Of a stretch of 64,000 nt of DNA, positions 8,463 to 16,661 are shown piece by piece (position 1 is the stretch's first letter; the number at the start of each line of letters is the position of its first letter). This stretch comes from CAVTWH01 sp963850915 (GTDB taxonomy: Bacteria > Actinomycetota > Actinomycetes > Mycobacteriales > Micromonosporaceae). Below the pieces are notes generated by a model. The model was not told the DNA's origin and did no database searches. It saw nothing but the letters and a program-made list of their open reading frames with translations. Location: contig CAWKND010000004.1 of the NCBI GenBank assembly GCA_963850915.1, positions 248,001 to 312,000 on the forward strand, given 5' to 3'. Made by a program: the position numbers and the translations under genes.

Positions 8463-9776
8463 GTGACCGCCCAGCCACCGTATCCGGGGTACCCGAACCC
8501 ATCGATGCCGGCGCCCGCACCCACGCCGGTCTCCGCGCCCACGCCAGTCTCCGCGCCCGCCGCTGACCTCCCGAAGAAGGATGCCCGCGCCGTACTCGAG
8601 CCTTACCGGGAGTGGGCCGCGCTTGCCCTGCTCGGCGCGGTCGCGTTGTTCGTGTTCTTCGCGTTCGTCGAGTGGCTGCTGCACACCGACTCGTTCGAGG
8701 CGGAGGTGGACAGTTCGTTCAGCGCCTTCATCGGGCTTGTGACGCTGGCCTTCCCGATCGTCGCGGTCCTGCTGGTGACGGTGGTCAAGCCGGTTACCCC
8801 GCGGGCCAAGCTGGTGGTCATCGGTGCGCTCGTCGTCTACGCGGCGGCCCTGTTGTTCGGCCTGCTGAGCCTGCTGGTCGGCTTCGTTCACGAGATCGGC
8901 ATCACCGGCTTCCCGGTCGCCGACGCCTTCCTCACGCTGCTCGAGCGGCTGATCTGGCTGGCACTCGTCGCGCTCGCCGGGTTCCTGGTGTTCCGGATCT
9001 TCACCGCCTGCTTCCAGACCCCGAAGCCGGTCGCGCCGCCTGCCGGGTACGGCTACCCGCAGGGCTACGGCCACCCCGGTTACCCGCAGCCGCAGCAGGG
9101 GTACGCCCCGCAGCCCGGACAGCAGCAGCCCGGCTATGCGCCCCAGCCCGGCCAGCAGCCCGGGTACCAGCAGGGCTACCAGCCCCAGCAGGGCTACCAG
9201 CCCCAGCCTGGGTACCAGCAGCAGGGCTACCCCACCGGGTACCCGCAGCCGGGTACGCCGACCACGGTGATCCCGCCGGTACCCTCCGCTCCGCCCGCAC
9301 CGGCCGCCGGCTACCCGGCCTACCCGGCCCCGACCTCGGGCGCCGCCCCCGGCTACCCGCCAGCCGAGCAGCCCGCGTACCCGGCCCCGACTTCCGGTGC
9401 CGCACCCGGCTACCCGCCAGCCGAGCAGCCCGCCTACCAGGCGGCCGAGCAGCCGGCTGACCCGAACGCCACGCAGGTGTGGGGGAGCGCGCCGGCCCAG
9501 CCGGACGCGTGGAGTGGTGCAGCGGTACCCCCGGCCGGTGCGGAGCAGGCCGAGCCGACCGCCTCGCCGTACGCCGAGTACGCCTACCAGCCGGTCGCCG
9601 CCGACGAGCCGACCAGCGCCAGCGACGCCGACACCGACCACACGCAGGTGATTACCGGTACTTCGGAGGAGCCGACCACGCCGCCGGCCCCGCCGCCGAC
9701 CGAGATCGCCCCCGCGTCGGCCGAACCGGCCACCGAGCCTGGTACCCCGCGCCGTGAGGACGGGGCCAGCTCCTGA
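8463..9776 (+). CDS. Membrane protein with long Gly/Tyr/Pro/Gln-rich tail
   Basis: 437 residues, function unknown. A short Pro-rich N-terminus (PAPTPVSAPTPVSAPA repeat) is followed by four membrane helices at about residues 55-78, 85-105, 115-140 and 155-180. The rest, about 250 residues, is low-complexity: GYxQ and QGYQPQ repeats, then two near-identical copies of a PAYPAPTSGAAPGYPPAEQ unit and an acidic Thr/Ala/Pro end. Such tails are usually disordered. GTG 8463 follows GAGGGGGAG closely and is the only start giving this domain order. The frame is open for 1.6 kb upstream, but that part is antisense to fbiA/fbiB. Confidence 0.8.
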   Translation: MTAQPPYPGYPNPSMPAPAPTPVSAPTPVSAPAADLPKKDARAVLEPYREWAALALLGAVALFVFFAFVEWLLHTDSFEAEVDSSFSAFIGLVTLAFPIVAVLLVTVVKPVTPRAKLVVIGALVVYAAALLFGLLSLLVGFVHEIGITGFPVADAFLTLLERLIWLALVALAGFLVFRIFTACFQTPKPVAPPAGYGYPQGYGHPGYPQPQQGYAPQPGQQQPGYAPQPGQQPGYQQGYQPQQGYQPQPGYQQQGYPTGYPQPGTPTTVIPPVPSAPPAPAAGYPAYPAPTSGAAPGYPPAEQPAYPAPTSGAAPGYPPAEQPAYQAAEQPADPNATQVWGSAPAQPDAWSGAAVPPAGAEQAEPTASPYAEYAYQPVAADEPTSASDADTDHTQVITGTSEEPTTPPAPPPTEIAPASAEPATEPGTPRREDGASS

Positions 9777-9793
9777 CGCGCAGCTGATCGCGT

Positions 9794-9831
9794 GACGGCG
9801 CCGGCCCCGAGTTAACGGGGTCGGCGCCGTC
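9794..9831 (+). terminator. Rho-independent-type hairpin after the 8463 gene
   Basis: Arms GACGGCGCCG and CGGCGCCGTC enclose a further CCCCG/CGGGG pairing and an AGTTAA loop, 18 nt after the stop codon at 9776. It is followed by CTTCGT rather than a U-run, as is common in high-GC actinobacteria. Confidence 0.8.
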
Positions 9832-9865
9832 TTCGTACCGGCCGGCTGTTGTCACACGGGCCGGA

Positions 9866-9871
9866 TAGGCT
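9866..9871 (+). promoter_or_regulatory. -10 box TAGGCT upstream of fbiC
   Basis: TAGGCT ends 6 nt before GTG 9878, the spacing expected for a leaderless transcript beginning at a small upstream ORF rather than at fbiC itself (GTG 9979). Confidence 0.5.
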
Positions 9872-9877
9872 TTCCTC

Positions 9878-9982
9878 GTGGTGAAGCGCAGCGATCAGTC
9901 GGGCACACCTGATCAGTCGGTTGAGCCAGGGCAGGTTGGGCAGGGGCCGGCTGAGCGAGGGCCGGTTGAGCGAGGCCGGTGA
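9878..9982 (+). other. Candidate 34-codon leader ORF overlapping the fbiC start
   Basis: GTG 9878 opens a 34-codon frame ending TGA 9980-9982, which overlaps fbiC GTG 9979 as GTGA. Its end reads GPAERGPVERGR and the first residues of fbiC read SEPAERGPAERR, so both frames encode the same repeat unit. This could be a coupled leader peptide, or the true N-terminus of FbiC separated by indels in the repeat. Coding status is unproven. Confidence 0.35.
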
Positions 9983-10014
9983 GCGAGCCGGCTGAGCGAG
10001 GGCCGGCTGAGCGA
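9944..10014. repeat. Degenerate 15-bp tandem repeat across the fbiC start
   Basis: Units GGGCCGGCTGAGCGA at 9944-9958 and 10000-10014, a T variant at 9959-9973, and two shortened 13-bp units at 9974-9986 and 9987-9999. The two shortened units change the reading frame by a net four bases and create the GTGA overlap. Confidence 0.8.
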
Positions 10015-12564
10015 AGGCCTGCAGAGACCGAGCGGCGGAGCGACGATCCGGCGCTGCGGCGGGCCCTGCGCCGGGCGGCCGACGGTCGTACCCTCGACCA
10101 GGTCGAGGCGGCGATCCTGCTCGGCGCCCGGGGCACGGCCCTGGATGAGCTGCTCGCCATCGCCGGTGGGATCCGCGACGCCGGGCTCGCCGACGCCGGC
10201 CGGCCTGGTGTGGTCACCTTCTCGAAGAAGGTATTCATCCCGCTCACCCGGCTGTGCCAGGACCGCTGCCACTACTGCACGTTCGTCACGGTGCCGCACA
10301 AGCTCGCCGCGCCCTACCTGGAGCGCGACGAGGTACTCGCGATTGCCCGGGCCGGGGCCGAGCAGGGCTGCAAGGAGGCGCTGTTCACCCTCGGCGACCG
10401 GCCGGAGGCGCGCTGGCCGGTCGCGGCCGAGTGGCTGGCTGAGCGGGGCTACGACTCCACCCTCGACTACCTGCGCTCGTGCGCCATCGCGGTACTGGAG
10501 GAGACCGGGCTGCTGCCGCACCTGAACCCGGGCGTACTGAGCTGGCAGGAGCTGTCCCGGCTCAAGCCGGTGGCGCCGAGCATGGGAATGATGCTGGAGA
10601 CCACGGCAACCCGGCTGTGGTCCGAGCCGGGCGGCCCGCACTACGGCTCGCCCGACAAGGAGCCAGCCGTCCGCCTGCGGGTACTGGAAGACGCCGGTCG
10701 GGTGGCCGTACCGTTCACCACCGGGCTGCTGATCGGCATCGGCGAGACGCTGGCGGAGCGGGCCGAGTCGCTGTTCGCGATCCGGGCCGCGTCCCGTGGC
10801 TACGGCCATATCCAGGAAGTCATCCTGCAGAACTTCCGCGCCAAGCCGGACACGGCGATGCGCGGCATGCCCGACGCCGAACTGCACGACCTGGCCGCCA
10901 CCATCGCCGTCGGCCGGATCGTGCTCGGCCCGAAGGCCCGCATCCAGGCCCCGCCCAACCTCATAGGCCAGTCGTCGGCGCCTGACGGCGCGGTTTTGGA
11001 GGAGTTCGCGCTGCTACTGCGGGCCGGCATCGACGACTGGGGTGGCGTATCCCCGGTTACCCCCGATCACGTCAACCCGGAGCGGCCCTGGCCGGCGATC
11101 GAGGAGTTGGCCCGGCACAGCGCCGCGGCCGGCTTCACCCTGCGCGAGCGGTTGACGATCTATCCGGAGTACGTCCGGCGCGGCGCCCCGTGGCTCGACC
11201 CGAGGCTGTCGGCCCACGTGGCGGCGCTGGCCGATCCGGAGACCGGGCTGGCCGTCGAGTCCGCGCGCCCGATCGGGCGGCCGTGGCAGGAGCCGGACGA
11301 GCAGTTCCAGCCCGGTGGGCGGACAGACCTGCACGCCACCATCGACACCACCGGCCGCAGCGCCGACCGGCGCTCCGACTTCGACTCGGTCTACGGCGAC
11401 TGGTCCCAGGTCGCCGAGCACGCCGCCCGCACGGGCGCCGGACCGTCCACTGTCGACAGTGAGGTGCTGGCCGGGCTGCGGCTGGCCGGCTCCGACCCGG
11501 CCGCGCTGCTGCGCCCCGAGCACGCCGGGAAAGCGTTGGCGCTGCTCGAATCCGACGGTCCCGCGCTGGACGAGCTGGTACGCATCGCCGACGACCTGCG
11601 CCGGGACACCGTCGGGGACGACATCACCTACGTGGTCAACCGGAACATCAACTTCACCAATGTCTGCTATGTCGGCTGCCGGTTCTGTGCCTTCGCCCAG
11701 CGCGAGCGCGACGCCGACGCCTACCGGCTCTCCGTCGAGCAGGTGGCCGACCGCGCGCAGGAGGCCTGGCTCGACGGTGCCACCGAGGTCTGCATGCAGG
11801 GCGGCATCGACCCGCAGCTGCCGGGCAGCGCCTACGCCGAGCTGGTACGCGCGATCAAGGCTCGGGTGCCGGGCATGCACGTACACGCCTTCTCGCCGAT
11901 GGAGATCGTCACGGCTGCCGCCAAGGCGGGTGTGCCCGTCAAGGAGTGGCTCATGGAGCTGCGGGACGCCGGCCTGGACACCATCCCGGGGACCGCGGCC
12001 GAGATCCTCGACGACGACGTGCGTTGGGTACTCACCAAGGGCAAGCTGCCGGCGGCCGCCTGGATCGAGGTGGTGACCACCGCGCACGAGTTGGGCATCC
12101 GGTCCAGCTCCACGATGATGTACGGCCACGTGGACCACCCGCGCCAGTGGCTCGGCCACTTCCGGGTACTCGCCGACATCCAGGACCGTACCGGCGGCTT
12201 CACCGAGTTCGTCGGGTTGCCGTTCGTACACCAGAACGCGCCGATCTACCTGGCCGGCATCGCCCGCGCCGGAGCCAGCTGGCGGGAGAACCGGGTCGTA
12301 CACGCGATGGCCAGAGTGCTGCTGCACGGCCGGATCGCCAACATCCAGTGCTCCTGGGTCAAGCTCGGCGACGAGGGGACAGTCGCCATGCTCCGCGGCG
12401 GCGCCAACGATCTGGGCGGCACGCTGATGGAGGAGACGATCTCCCGGATGGCCGGCGCTGAGCACGGCTCCAGGCGGAGCGTCGCCGAACTCGAAGCCGT
12501 CGCCGCCTCGATCGGCCGCCCGGCCCGCCAGCGCACCACCACCTACGGCGCCGTCTCCCGCTGA
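9979..12564 (+). CDS. fbiC: FO synthase, fused CofG-CofH (7,8-didemethyl-8-hydroxy-5-deazariboflavin synthase)
   Basis: 861 residues with two radical SAM domains in one chain. They make FO, the deazaflavin part of F420, from 5-amino-6-ribitylaminouracil and tyrosine. The CofG half carries the cluster motif CQDRCHYC (C-x3-C-x2-C) near residue 94, and the CofH half carries CYVGCRFC near residue 557. Further CofH motifs are GGIDPQLPGSAY and HVHAFSPMEI. Length matches mycobacterial FbiC (about 856). The first about 35 residues are variable in the family, so the start is uncertain: GTG 9979 is used here. Together with fbiA and fbiB nearby it supplies most of the F420 pathway. Confidence 0.94.
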   Translation: MSEPAERGPAERRPAETERRSDDPALRRALRRAADGRTLDQVEAAILLGARGTALDELLAIAGGIRDAGLADAGRPGVVTFSKKVFIPLTRLCQDRCHYCTFVTVPHKLAAPYLERDEVLAIARAGAEQGCKEALFTLGDRPEARWPVAAEWLAERGYDSTLDYLRSCAIAVLEETGLLPHLNPGVLSWQELSRLKPVAPSMGMMLETTATRLWSEPGGPHYGSPDKEPAVRLRVLEDAGRVAVPFTTGLLIGIGETLAERAESLFAIRAASRGYGHIQEVILQNFRAKPDTAMRGMPDAELHDLAATIAVGRIVLGPKARIQAPPNLIGQSSAPDGAVLEEFALLLRAGIDDWGGVSPVTPDHVNPERPWPAIEELARHSAAAGFTLRERLTIYPEYVRRGAPWLDPRLSAHVAALADPETGLAVESARPIGRPWQEPDEQFQPGGRTDLHATIDTTGRSADRRSDFDSVYGDWSQVAEHAARTGAGPSTVDSEVLAGLRLAGSDPAALLRPEHAGKALALLESDGPALDELVRIADDLRRDTVGDDITYVVNRNINFTNVCYVGCRFCAFAQRERDADAYRLSVEQVADRAQEAWLDGATEVCMQGGIDPQLPGSAYAELVRAIKARVPGMHVHAFSPMEIVTAAAKAGVPVKEWLMELRDAGLDTIPGTAAEILDDDVRWVLTKGKLPAAAWIEVVTTAHELGIRSSSTMMYGHVDHPRQWLGHFRVLADIQDRTGGFTEFVGLPFVHQNAPIYLAGIARAGASWRENRVVHAMARVLLHGRIANIQCSWVKLGDEGTVAMLRGGANDLGGTLMEETISRMAGAEHGSRRSVAELEAVAASIGRPARQRTTTYGAVSR

Positions 12565-12814
12565 CCTCAGCAATGCGGGGGCGCTGAGCGTCCGGCGCGC
12601 CGAGCGCAAATCGGGCCGACGCCGCTACCTGCGGGTATGCACATCGGACGGCTGATTCTCGGTAGACGCGCCGATACGCCCGTTACCTTTTCCGGTCCGC
12701 GATCGGTAGGGAACTGTCGGACGGCTTCCCGGAGGCCCCCGACCCGGCGGCTCTAGCACGGTCGGAGACAACGTGCGGACGGTTCGCCGAACGGGCGTAT
12801 TTATCAGGTTCCGC

Positions 12815-12844
12815 TTGACGACGCACGCATTACACGCGTGTAAT
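12815..12844 (+). promoter_or_regulatory. whiB promoter with embedded palindrome
   Basis: TTGACG (12815-12820) and TGTAAT (12839-12844) are 18 bp apart, a good principal-sigma promoter. The perfect 16-bp palindrome ATTACACGCGTGTAAT (12829-12844) covers the -10 box. Its halves TTACAC/GTGTAA match the half-sites of the BldD consensus TNACNC/GNGTNA but with two central bases instead of one. The transcript would carry a leader of about 130 nt. The rest of the 420-bp gap between fbiC and whiB shows nothing I can name. Confidence 0.55.
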
Positions 12845-12984
12845 TTCAACCGGGGACGTTCAAGTGGGGCATGACAAATCGTCACACTTCGGACTTTTCG
12901 GAGCCAGCCGGCGGGGACCGGGGCTCCGGTTGACAGGGGGGACGCGTCGGGGCACGCACCCGGCGCGCTGTAAGGAGGTACATC

Positions 12985-13242
12985 GTGGACGGCACACTGG
13001 AAGCCGCCGATCTACTCGGCGATGCTCCGGAGTGGCAGGAGCGGGCCCTGTGCTCGCAGACCGACCCGGAGGCGTTCTTCCCAGAGAAGGGCGGCTCCAC
13101 CCGCGAGGCCAAGCGGATCTGCTCACGCTGCGACGTGAAGGGCGAGTGCCTGGAGTACGCGCTCGGTCACGACGAGCGGTTCGGCATCTGGGGCGGCCTC
13201 TCCGAGCGGGAGCGGCGCAAGCTCAAGCGCCGCGCTGCCTGA
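12985..13242 (+). CDS. whiB: WhiB-family [4Fe-4S] transcriptional regulator (WhiB/WhiB2/WhmD type)
   Basis: 85 residues. The four cluster cysteines are C23, C46, C49 and C55; the GIWGG turn is at 67-71, followed by the basic tail ERERRKLKRRAA used for DNA contact. FFPEKGGSTREAK is characteristic of the WhiB2/WhmD subgroup, which controls septation and sporulation in actinobacteria together with the principal sigma factor. GTG 12985 follows a near-perfect ribosome site, TAAGGAGGT. The order whiB, zincin-like gene, DUF3499 is the same as Rv3260c-Rv3258c in M. tuberculosis. Confidence 0.95.
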   Translation: MDGTLEAADLLGDAPEWQERALCSQTDPEAFFPEKGGSTREAKRICSRCDVKGECLEYALGHDERFGIWGGLSERERRKLKRRAA

Positions 13243-13286
13243 CGGCTTCACTAAGGGGCCAGAGCCGGGGGATGAAACGGTTGTAC

Positions 13287-13316
13287 GGTGCGGACTGCCG
13301 GGGGGCGGTCCGCACC
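13287..13316 (+). terminator. Hairpin after whiB
   Basis: Perfect arms GGTGCGGAC and GTCCGCACC separated by 12 nt, about 45 nt after the whiB stop and before the convergent 13344 gene. No U-run follows. Confidence 0.65.
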
Positions 13317-13343
13317 GACCGCCGAGTCACCGGCTGGCGCGAC

Positions 13344-13802
13344 TCAGGTGTCGAGTTCCTCGGGATCGACGCCGAGCAGGTTCGCCACCTGTTCGATGAT
13401 CACGTCGTGTACCAGGTCGGCGAGGTCATCGCGGTCGAGCGCCCGGAACTCCAGGGGGCGCCGGTACAGGATGATCCGGGGCGGTACGGTCTGCCGGCCA
13501 CCGGTACCCGGTAGCAGCCGGGCCAGCGGTACCTCACCGTCCTCGAGCACGTCGGAGTCGTAGACGTTCAGGTCGGGTGGCACGTCCTCGACAGCGAACT
13601 CGACGCCGGCCAACTCCTTGGCGTGCGAGCGCTCCAGCGCCTCCACGGCATCGAGGACCAGATCGTCGAAGAGTTCGGCCTTGGTCCGCGACGCGGGCAG
13701 GTTGGCCGGTACGAGCCGACCACGCAGGCCCCGTCCGTGCCGGTCGCGCCGGCCCCGGCGTCCGGGACCACGGACTCCTTCGGGTGCGGCGGGACTGGTC
13801 AT
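13344..13802 (-). CDS. Metallopeptidase-family (zincin-like, PF06262-type) protein lacking HExxH
   Basis: 152 residues. The family signature is clear in the centre: AVEDVPPDLNVYDSDVLEDGEVPLARLLPGTGG, then PPRIILYRRPLEFRA. At the helix where family members carry HExxHH the sequence reads LVHDVIIEQVANLLGVDPEEL, so both zinc histidines of the motif are absent; I expect no peptidase activity and perhaps a structural or binding role. The N-terminus is Gly/Arg-rich (GPGRRGRRDRHGRGLRGR). ATG 13802 is used; an upstream in-frame GTG/ATG exists but adds only unlike residues. It is convergent with whiB and divergent from DUF3499. Confidence 0.82.
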   Translation of the reverse strand: MTSPAAPEGVRGPGRRGRRDRHGRGLRGRLVPANLPASRTKAELFDDLVLDAVEALERSHAKELAGVEFAVEDVPPDLNVYDSDVLEDGEVPLARLLPGTGGRQTVPPRIILYRRPLEFRALDRDDLADLVHDVIIEQVANLLGVDPEELDT

Positions 13803-13906
13803 TGGCCAACAGTACGCCACCGATCGATCGGACCCGGCGCGTCACGTGATCAACTCTGCCGGCGTGTCGGCATCGGAAACGCTGGGAACGCGACCCCGGG
13901 AAGCGG

Positions 13907-13912
13907 TAACGT
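13907..13912 (+). promoter_or_regulatory. -10 box TAACGT for leaderless DUF3499 transcript
   Basis: TAACGT ends 6 nt before GTG 13919 with no ribosome site between, so the transcript probably begins at the start codon. Confidence 0.55.
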
Positions 13913-13918
13913 GCGGCC

Positions 13919-14293
13919 GTGAGGTCACCCCGGCGTTGTTCGCGCAACGGCTGCCCCCGCTCGGCCGTCGCGACTCTCACGTATGTCTACGGCGACTCGA
14001 CCGCGGTCGTCGGACCCCTTGCCGCCTTCGCGGAGCCGCACACCTACGACCTCTGCGAGCCGCACGCCCGCAGCCTGACCGCGCCGCGTGGCTGGGATCT
14101 GGTCCGCCACGACGGCGAGTTCGCGCCGCCCCCGCCCACCCCGGACGACCTGGTCGCGCTGGCTGAGGCGGTGCGCGAAGCGGCCCGCCCGCCAGCCGCC
14201 AGGCAGCCCGAAGAGCAGACCGAACACCAGCGCACCGGCCAACAAGTGACCGGCCGCCGCGGGCATCTGCGGGTCATCCCGCCGTCCCGCTGA
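13919..14293 (+). CDS. DUF3499 family protein
   Basis: 124 residues, function unknown, family restricted to actinobacteria. RRCSRNGCPRSAVATLTYVYGDSTAVVGPL at the N-terminus and YDLCEPHARSLTAPRGW near residue 45 place Cys/His pairs as in a small zinc ribbon. The C-terminal third is Pro/Ala/Gln-rich and variable. The homologue in M. tuberculosis is Rv3258c, with the same neighbours, and there the next gene is phosphomannomutase; here about 15 kb of other genes lie in between. GTG 13919 is chosen from the TAACGT box 6 nt upstream. Confidence 0.88.
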   Translation: MRSPRRCSRNGCPRSAVATLTYVYGDSTAVVGPLAAFAEPHTYDLCEPHARSLTAPRGWDLVRHDGEFAPPPPTPDDLVALAEAVREAARPPAARQPEEQTEHQRTGQQVTGRRGHLRVIPPSR

Positions 14294-14516
14294 CCGGGGT
14301 ACCGGTCGGCCCGGAGTTGGCTTCGCAATCGGATCGCGCAATCCGTGACGGGGAACCGGTGCCACCATGCTGACCTGGATCACGATGCCCGCCGCCTTGT
14401 TCGTTGAGCACGGGTGGGATCGGTCGGAGCTACGTGTGGGGCAGAATCGGCGACCTCGGATCGGTATGTTGCACGGTGACAGGTGTCGATCAGGGGCTGC
14501 CGATGGCTGAGGTTGT

Positions 14517-15212
14517 ATGCGATTGCGTGCGGCATACCGAACGGGCGCTGGCGTGACGCTCGCGGTGCTGGCAATGCTGGCAGCGCTGGGCTGCGGCGGC
14601 GTATACGGGTCCGACGACCGCCGTCCCGACCTGCCCGATCTCCGGCAGGCGGCACCGTCAACGCCGTCGTCCTCGCCGTACCCCGCACCGCCCGCACCGA
14701 GCCGGCCGGTACCGGTGCGCCCCATCCCGGGCTGGACGGCCTCCCAACTCTTCGACTGGGAAATGGGCATCGGCAACTTCGCGGACGTGCCATGGAAGTG
14801 CGCGAGTCAGCAGGCCCTCAGCGACGGGCAGCGTGGCTATCACTGCGTCGCCGCCGGTACCGCCTACGACGAGCCGGGTACCTTCCTCTTCGAAATGGGA
14901 ACGAACGAGGCGGACGAGGTCACCAGCGTCTACCTCGCCGCCCTCGGTCCGGTACCCACGACCAACGGCGGATTCATGTCGGAGGCCGACTACGTGCACT
15001 TCACACTCGATGCTGTCGGCAAGGGCGATCCGGTCATGGAACAGCAGTTCTTCGACGAACCGCTGGACGCCCCGACCGGCCCCGGCGCTCAACACTGCGC
15101 CCAAACGGATGTCCCGGTGACAACCGCCACGGTCGGACGTCTGCTGCTGCAATGGGGATCGTGTTCGGGCGAGTGGATGAACTGGTACACCCTGCGGATC
15201 ACGGCCCGCTGA
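14517..15212 (+). CDS. Putative lipoprotein, unknown function
   Basis: 231 residues. A basic N-terminus and hydrophobic segment (GAGVTLAVLAMLAALGC) end in a lipobox-like LAALGC, so lipid attachment at Cys26 or so and export are likely. A Pro/Ser-rich linker (about residues 45-70) precedes a globular domain starting GWTASQLFDWEMGIGNFADVPWKCASQ with four further cysteines that could form two disulfides. No family recognised. The 224-bp gap before it contains nothing I can name. Confidence 0.75.
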   Translation: MRLRAAYRTGAGVTLAVLAMLAALGCGGVYGSDDRRPDLPDLRQAAPSTPSSSPYPAPPAPSRPVPVRPIPGWTASQLFDWEMGIGNFADVPWKCASQQALSDGQRGYHCVAAGTAYDEPGTFLFEMGTNEADEVTSVYLAALGPVPTTNGGFMSEADYVHFTLDAVGKGDPVMEQQFFDEPLDAPTGPGAQHCAQTDVPVTTATVGRLLLQWGSCSGEWMNWYTLRITAR

Positions 15213-15269
15213 CGCCAGCGGCCCAGCGCATCGAAGCCGGGTACCGCGAAGCGGCACCCGGAACGCCGG

Positions 15270-16661
15270 CTAGTGGCCGAGGAAGCGGCCGAAGACAGCG
15301 GCGAGCTTGGAGGAGCGGCCGGTACGGGCCTCCTCGGCGTCGGCCGCTGTCATCACGCGCAGTCCCGTGTTCACGCCGAGCCAGCGCAGCGGCTCCGGCT
15401 CCCAGCGCGGCGAGCGGTGCCCGACCCAGGGGAGTGCGGTCAGTTCGGTGTCCCGCTTCAGGATCAGGTCGGTGAGGGTACGCCCGGCGAGGTTGGTGGT
15501 GGCCACGCCGTCGCCCACGTACCCGCCCGCCCAGCCGAGCCCCGTTGCCGGGTCCAGCCCCACCGACGCGTGCCAGTCCCGGGCGACCCCGAGCGGGCCG
15601 CCCCAGGTGTACTCCACCGGGACCTCCGGGCCCAGCGCCGGGAACAGCTCGACCAGCACCCGGGCCAGTTCCCGGAACACCTTCGGCTCGCGGTCGAAGG
15701 CCGGCTTGATCGCCGAGGCGTAGTGGTAGGGCGCTCCGCGACCGCCGAAGGCGAGCCGGTCGTCGGCGGTCCGCTGCCCGTAGATGATCAGGTGCCGCTC
15801 GTCGGTGAAGGTTTCCCGCCGCGCGAGACCGGCGACGTCCCAGAACGCTTGCGGCAGCGGAGTTGTGGCGACCATCAGCGAGTACACCGGCGCGATGGTG
15901 CGCTGCTGCCCGGCGAGTGACGGGGTGAACCCCTCGGTCGCCCGGATCACGATGGGCGCGCGTACGTCGCCGTGCGCCGTGTGCGCGACGCCCGGCGAGA
16001 TCCCGGTGACCCGGGTCTGTTCGTAGATGCGTACGCCGGCGCGTTCAACGGCGCTGGCCAGGCCACGGGCCAGCTTGGCCGGGTGGATCCGGGCGCAGTG
16101 CGGCGTGTACACCCCGCCCAGCACCCCGGTCGCGCCCACCCGGGCACTGGCCTCGGCGGCGTCCAGCAGGACCAGGTCGTCTTCGCCGGAGCCGAACGAG
16201 CGCGCCGACTCGACATCCGCCCGGGCGCGCTGGAGCTGTACCGGCGTACGGGCGAGGGTGACGGTACCGCCCTTGGCGTAGTCACAGTCGATGCCCTCTT
16301 CGGCTGCCGCCCGGCCCACCTCGTCCACGGTCGCCCGCATGGCACGGAGAAACGCGATTGCCTTGTCCCGTCCCGATTCCCGAGCCAGCGCAGCGGTGGA
16401 GGTGGGCAGCAGCGCGGAGCACCAGCCACCGTTGCGGCCACTCGCCCCGTACCCGCAGATCTCCGCCTCCAGCACGGCGATGCGCAGTCCGGGGTCGGCC
16501 TTCGCCAGGTAGTACGCCGTCCACAGGCCGGTGTACCCGCCGCCGACGATCGCCACGTCGACCTCCACGGCACCGGGCAGTGCCGGGCGCGGCGTGAGTG
16601 GATCGTCCACAGTGGACATCCAGAAGGAGACATCCCGGTACGACACGGAGTGGTACGACAT
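15270..16661 (-). CDS. FAD-dependent oxidoreductase, DAO family (gamma-glutamylputrescine oxidase-like)
   Basis: 463 residues. The dinucleotide-binding motif DVAIVGGGYTGLWTAYYLA is near residue 35, followed by VLEAEICGYGASGRNGGWC, which is typical of PuuB-like amine oxidases; the C-terminal FAD contact is GLGWAGGYVGDGVATTNLAGRTL. It probably oxidises a primary amine with release of H2O2 and ammonia. The start ATG overlaps the stop of the preceding oxidase-family gene by one base (TGATG), so it is the fourth gene of an operon lrp - aminotransferase - PNPOx-like - oxidase. No gamma-glutamylputrescine synthetase is in the window, so the substrate may be a free diamine. Confidence 0.85.
   Translation of the reverse strand: MSYHSVSYRDVSFWMSTVDDPLTPRPALPGAVEVDVAIVGGGYTGLWTAYYLAKADPGLRIAVLEAEICGYGASGRNGGWCSALLPTSTAALARESGRDKAIAFLRAMRATVDEVGRAAAEEGIDCDYAKGGTVTLARTPVQLQRARADVESARSFGSGEDDLVLLDAAEASARVGATGVLGGVYTPHCARIHPAKLARGLASAVERAGVRIYEQTRVTGISPGVAHTAHGDVRAPIVIRATEGFTPSLAGQQRTIAPVYSLMVATTPLPQAFWDVAGLARRETFTDERHLIIYGQRTADDRLAFGGRGAPYHYASAIKPAFDREPKVFRELARVLVELFPALGPEVPVEYTWGGPLGVARDWHASVGLDPATGLGWAGGYVGDGVATTNLAGRTLTDLILKRDTELTALPWVGHRSPRWEPEPLRWLGVNTGLRVMTAADAEEARTGRSSKLAAVFGRFLGH

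Noticed and set aside
9913..10887. A 324-codon minus-strand frame opposite fbiC
   Set aside because: Composition is that of an antisense high-GC shadow and fbiC is certain on the plus strand.
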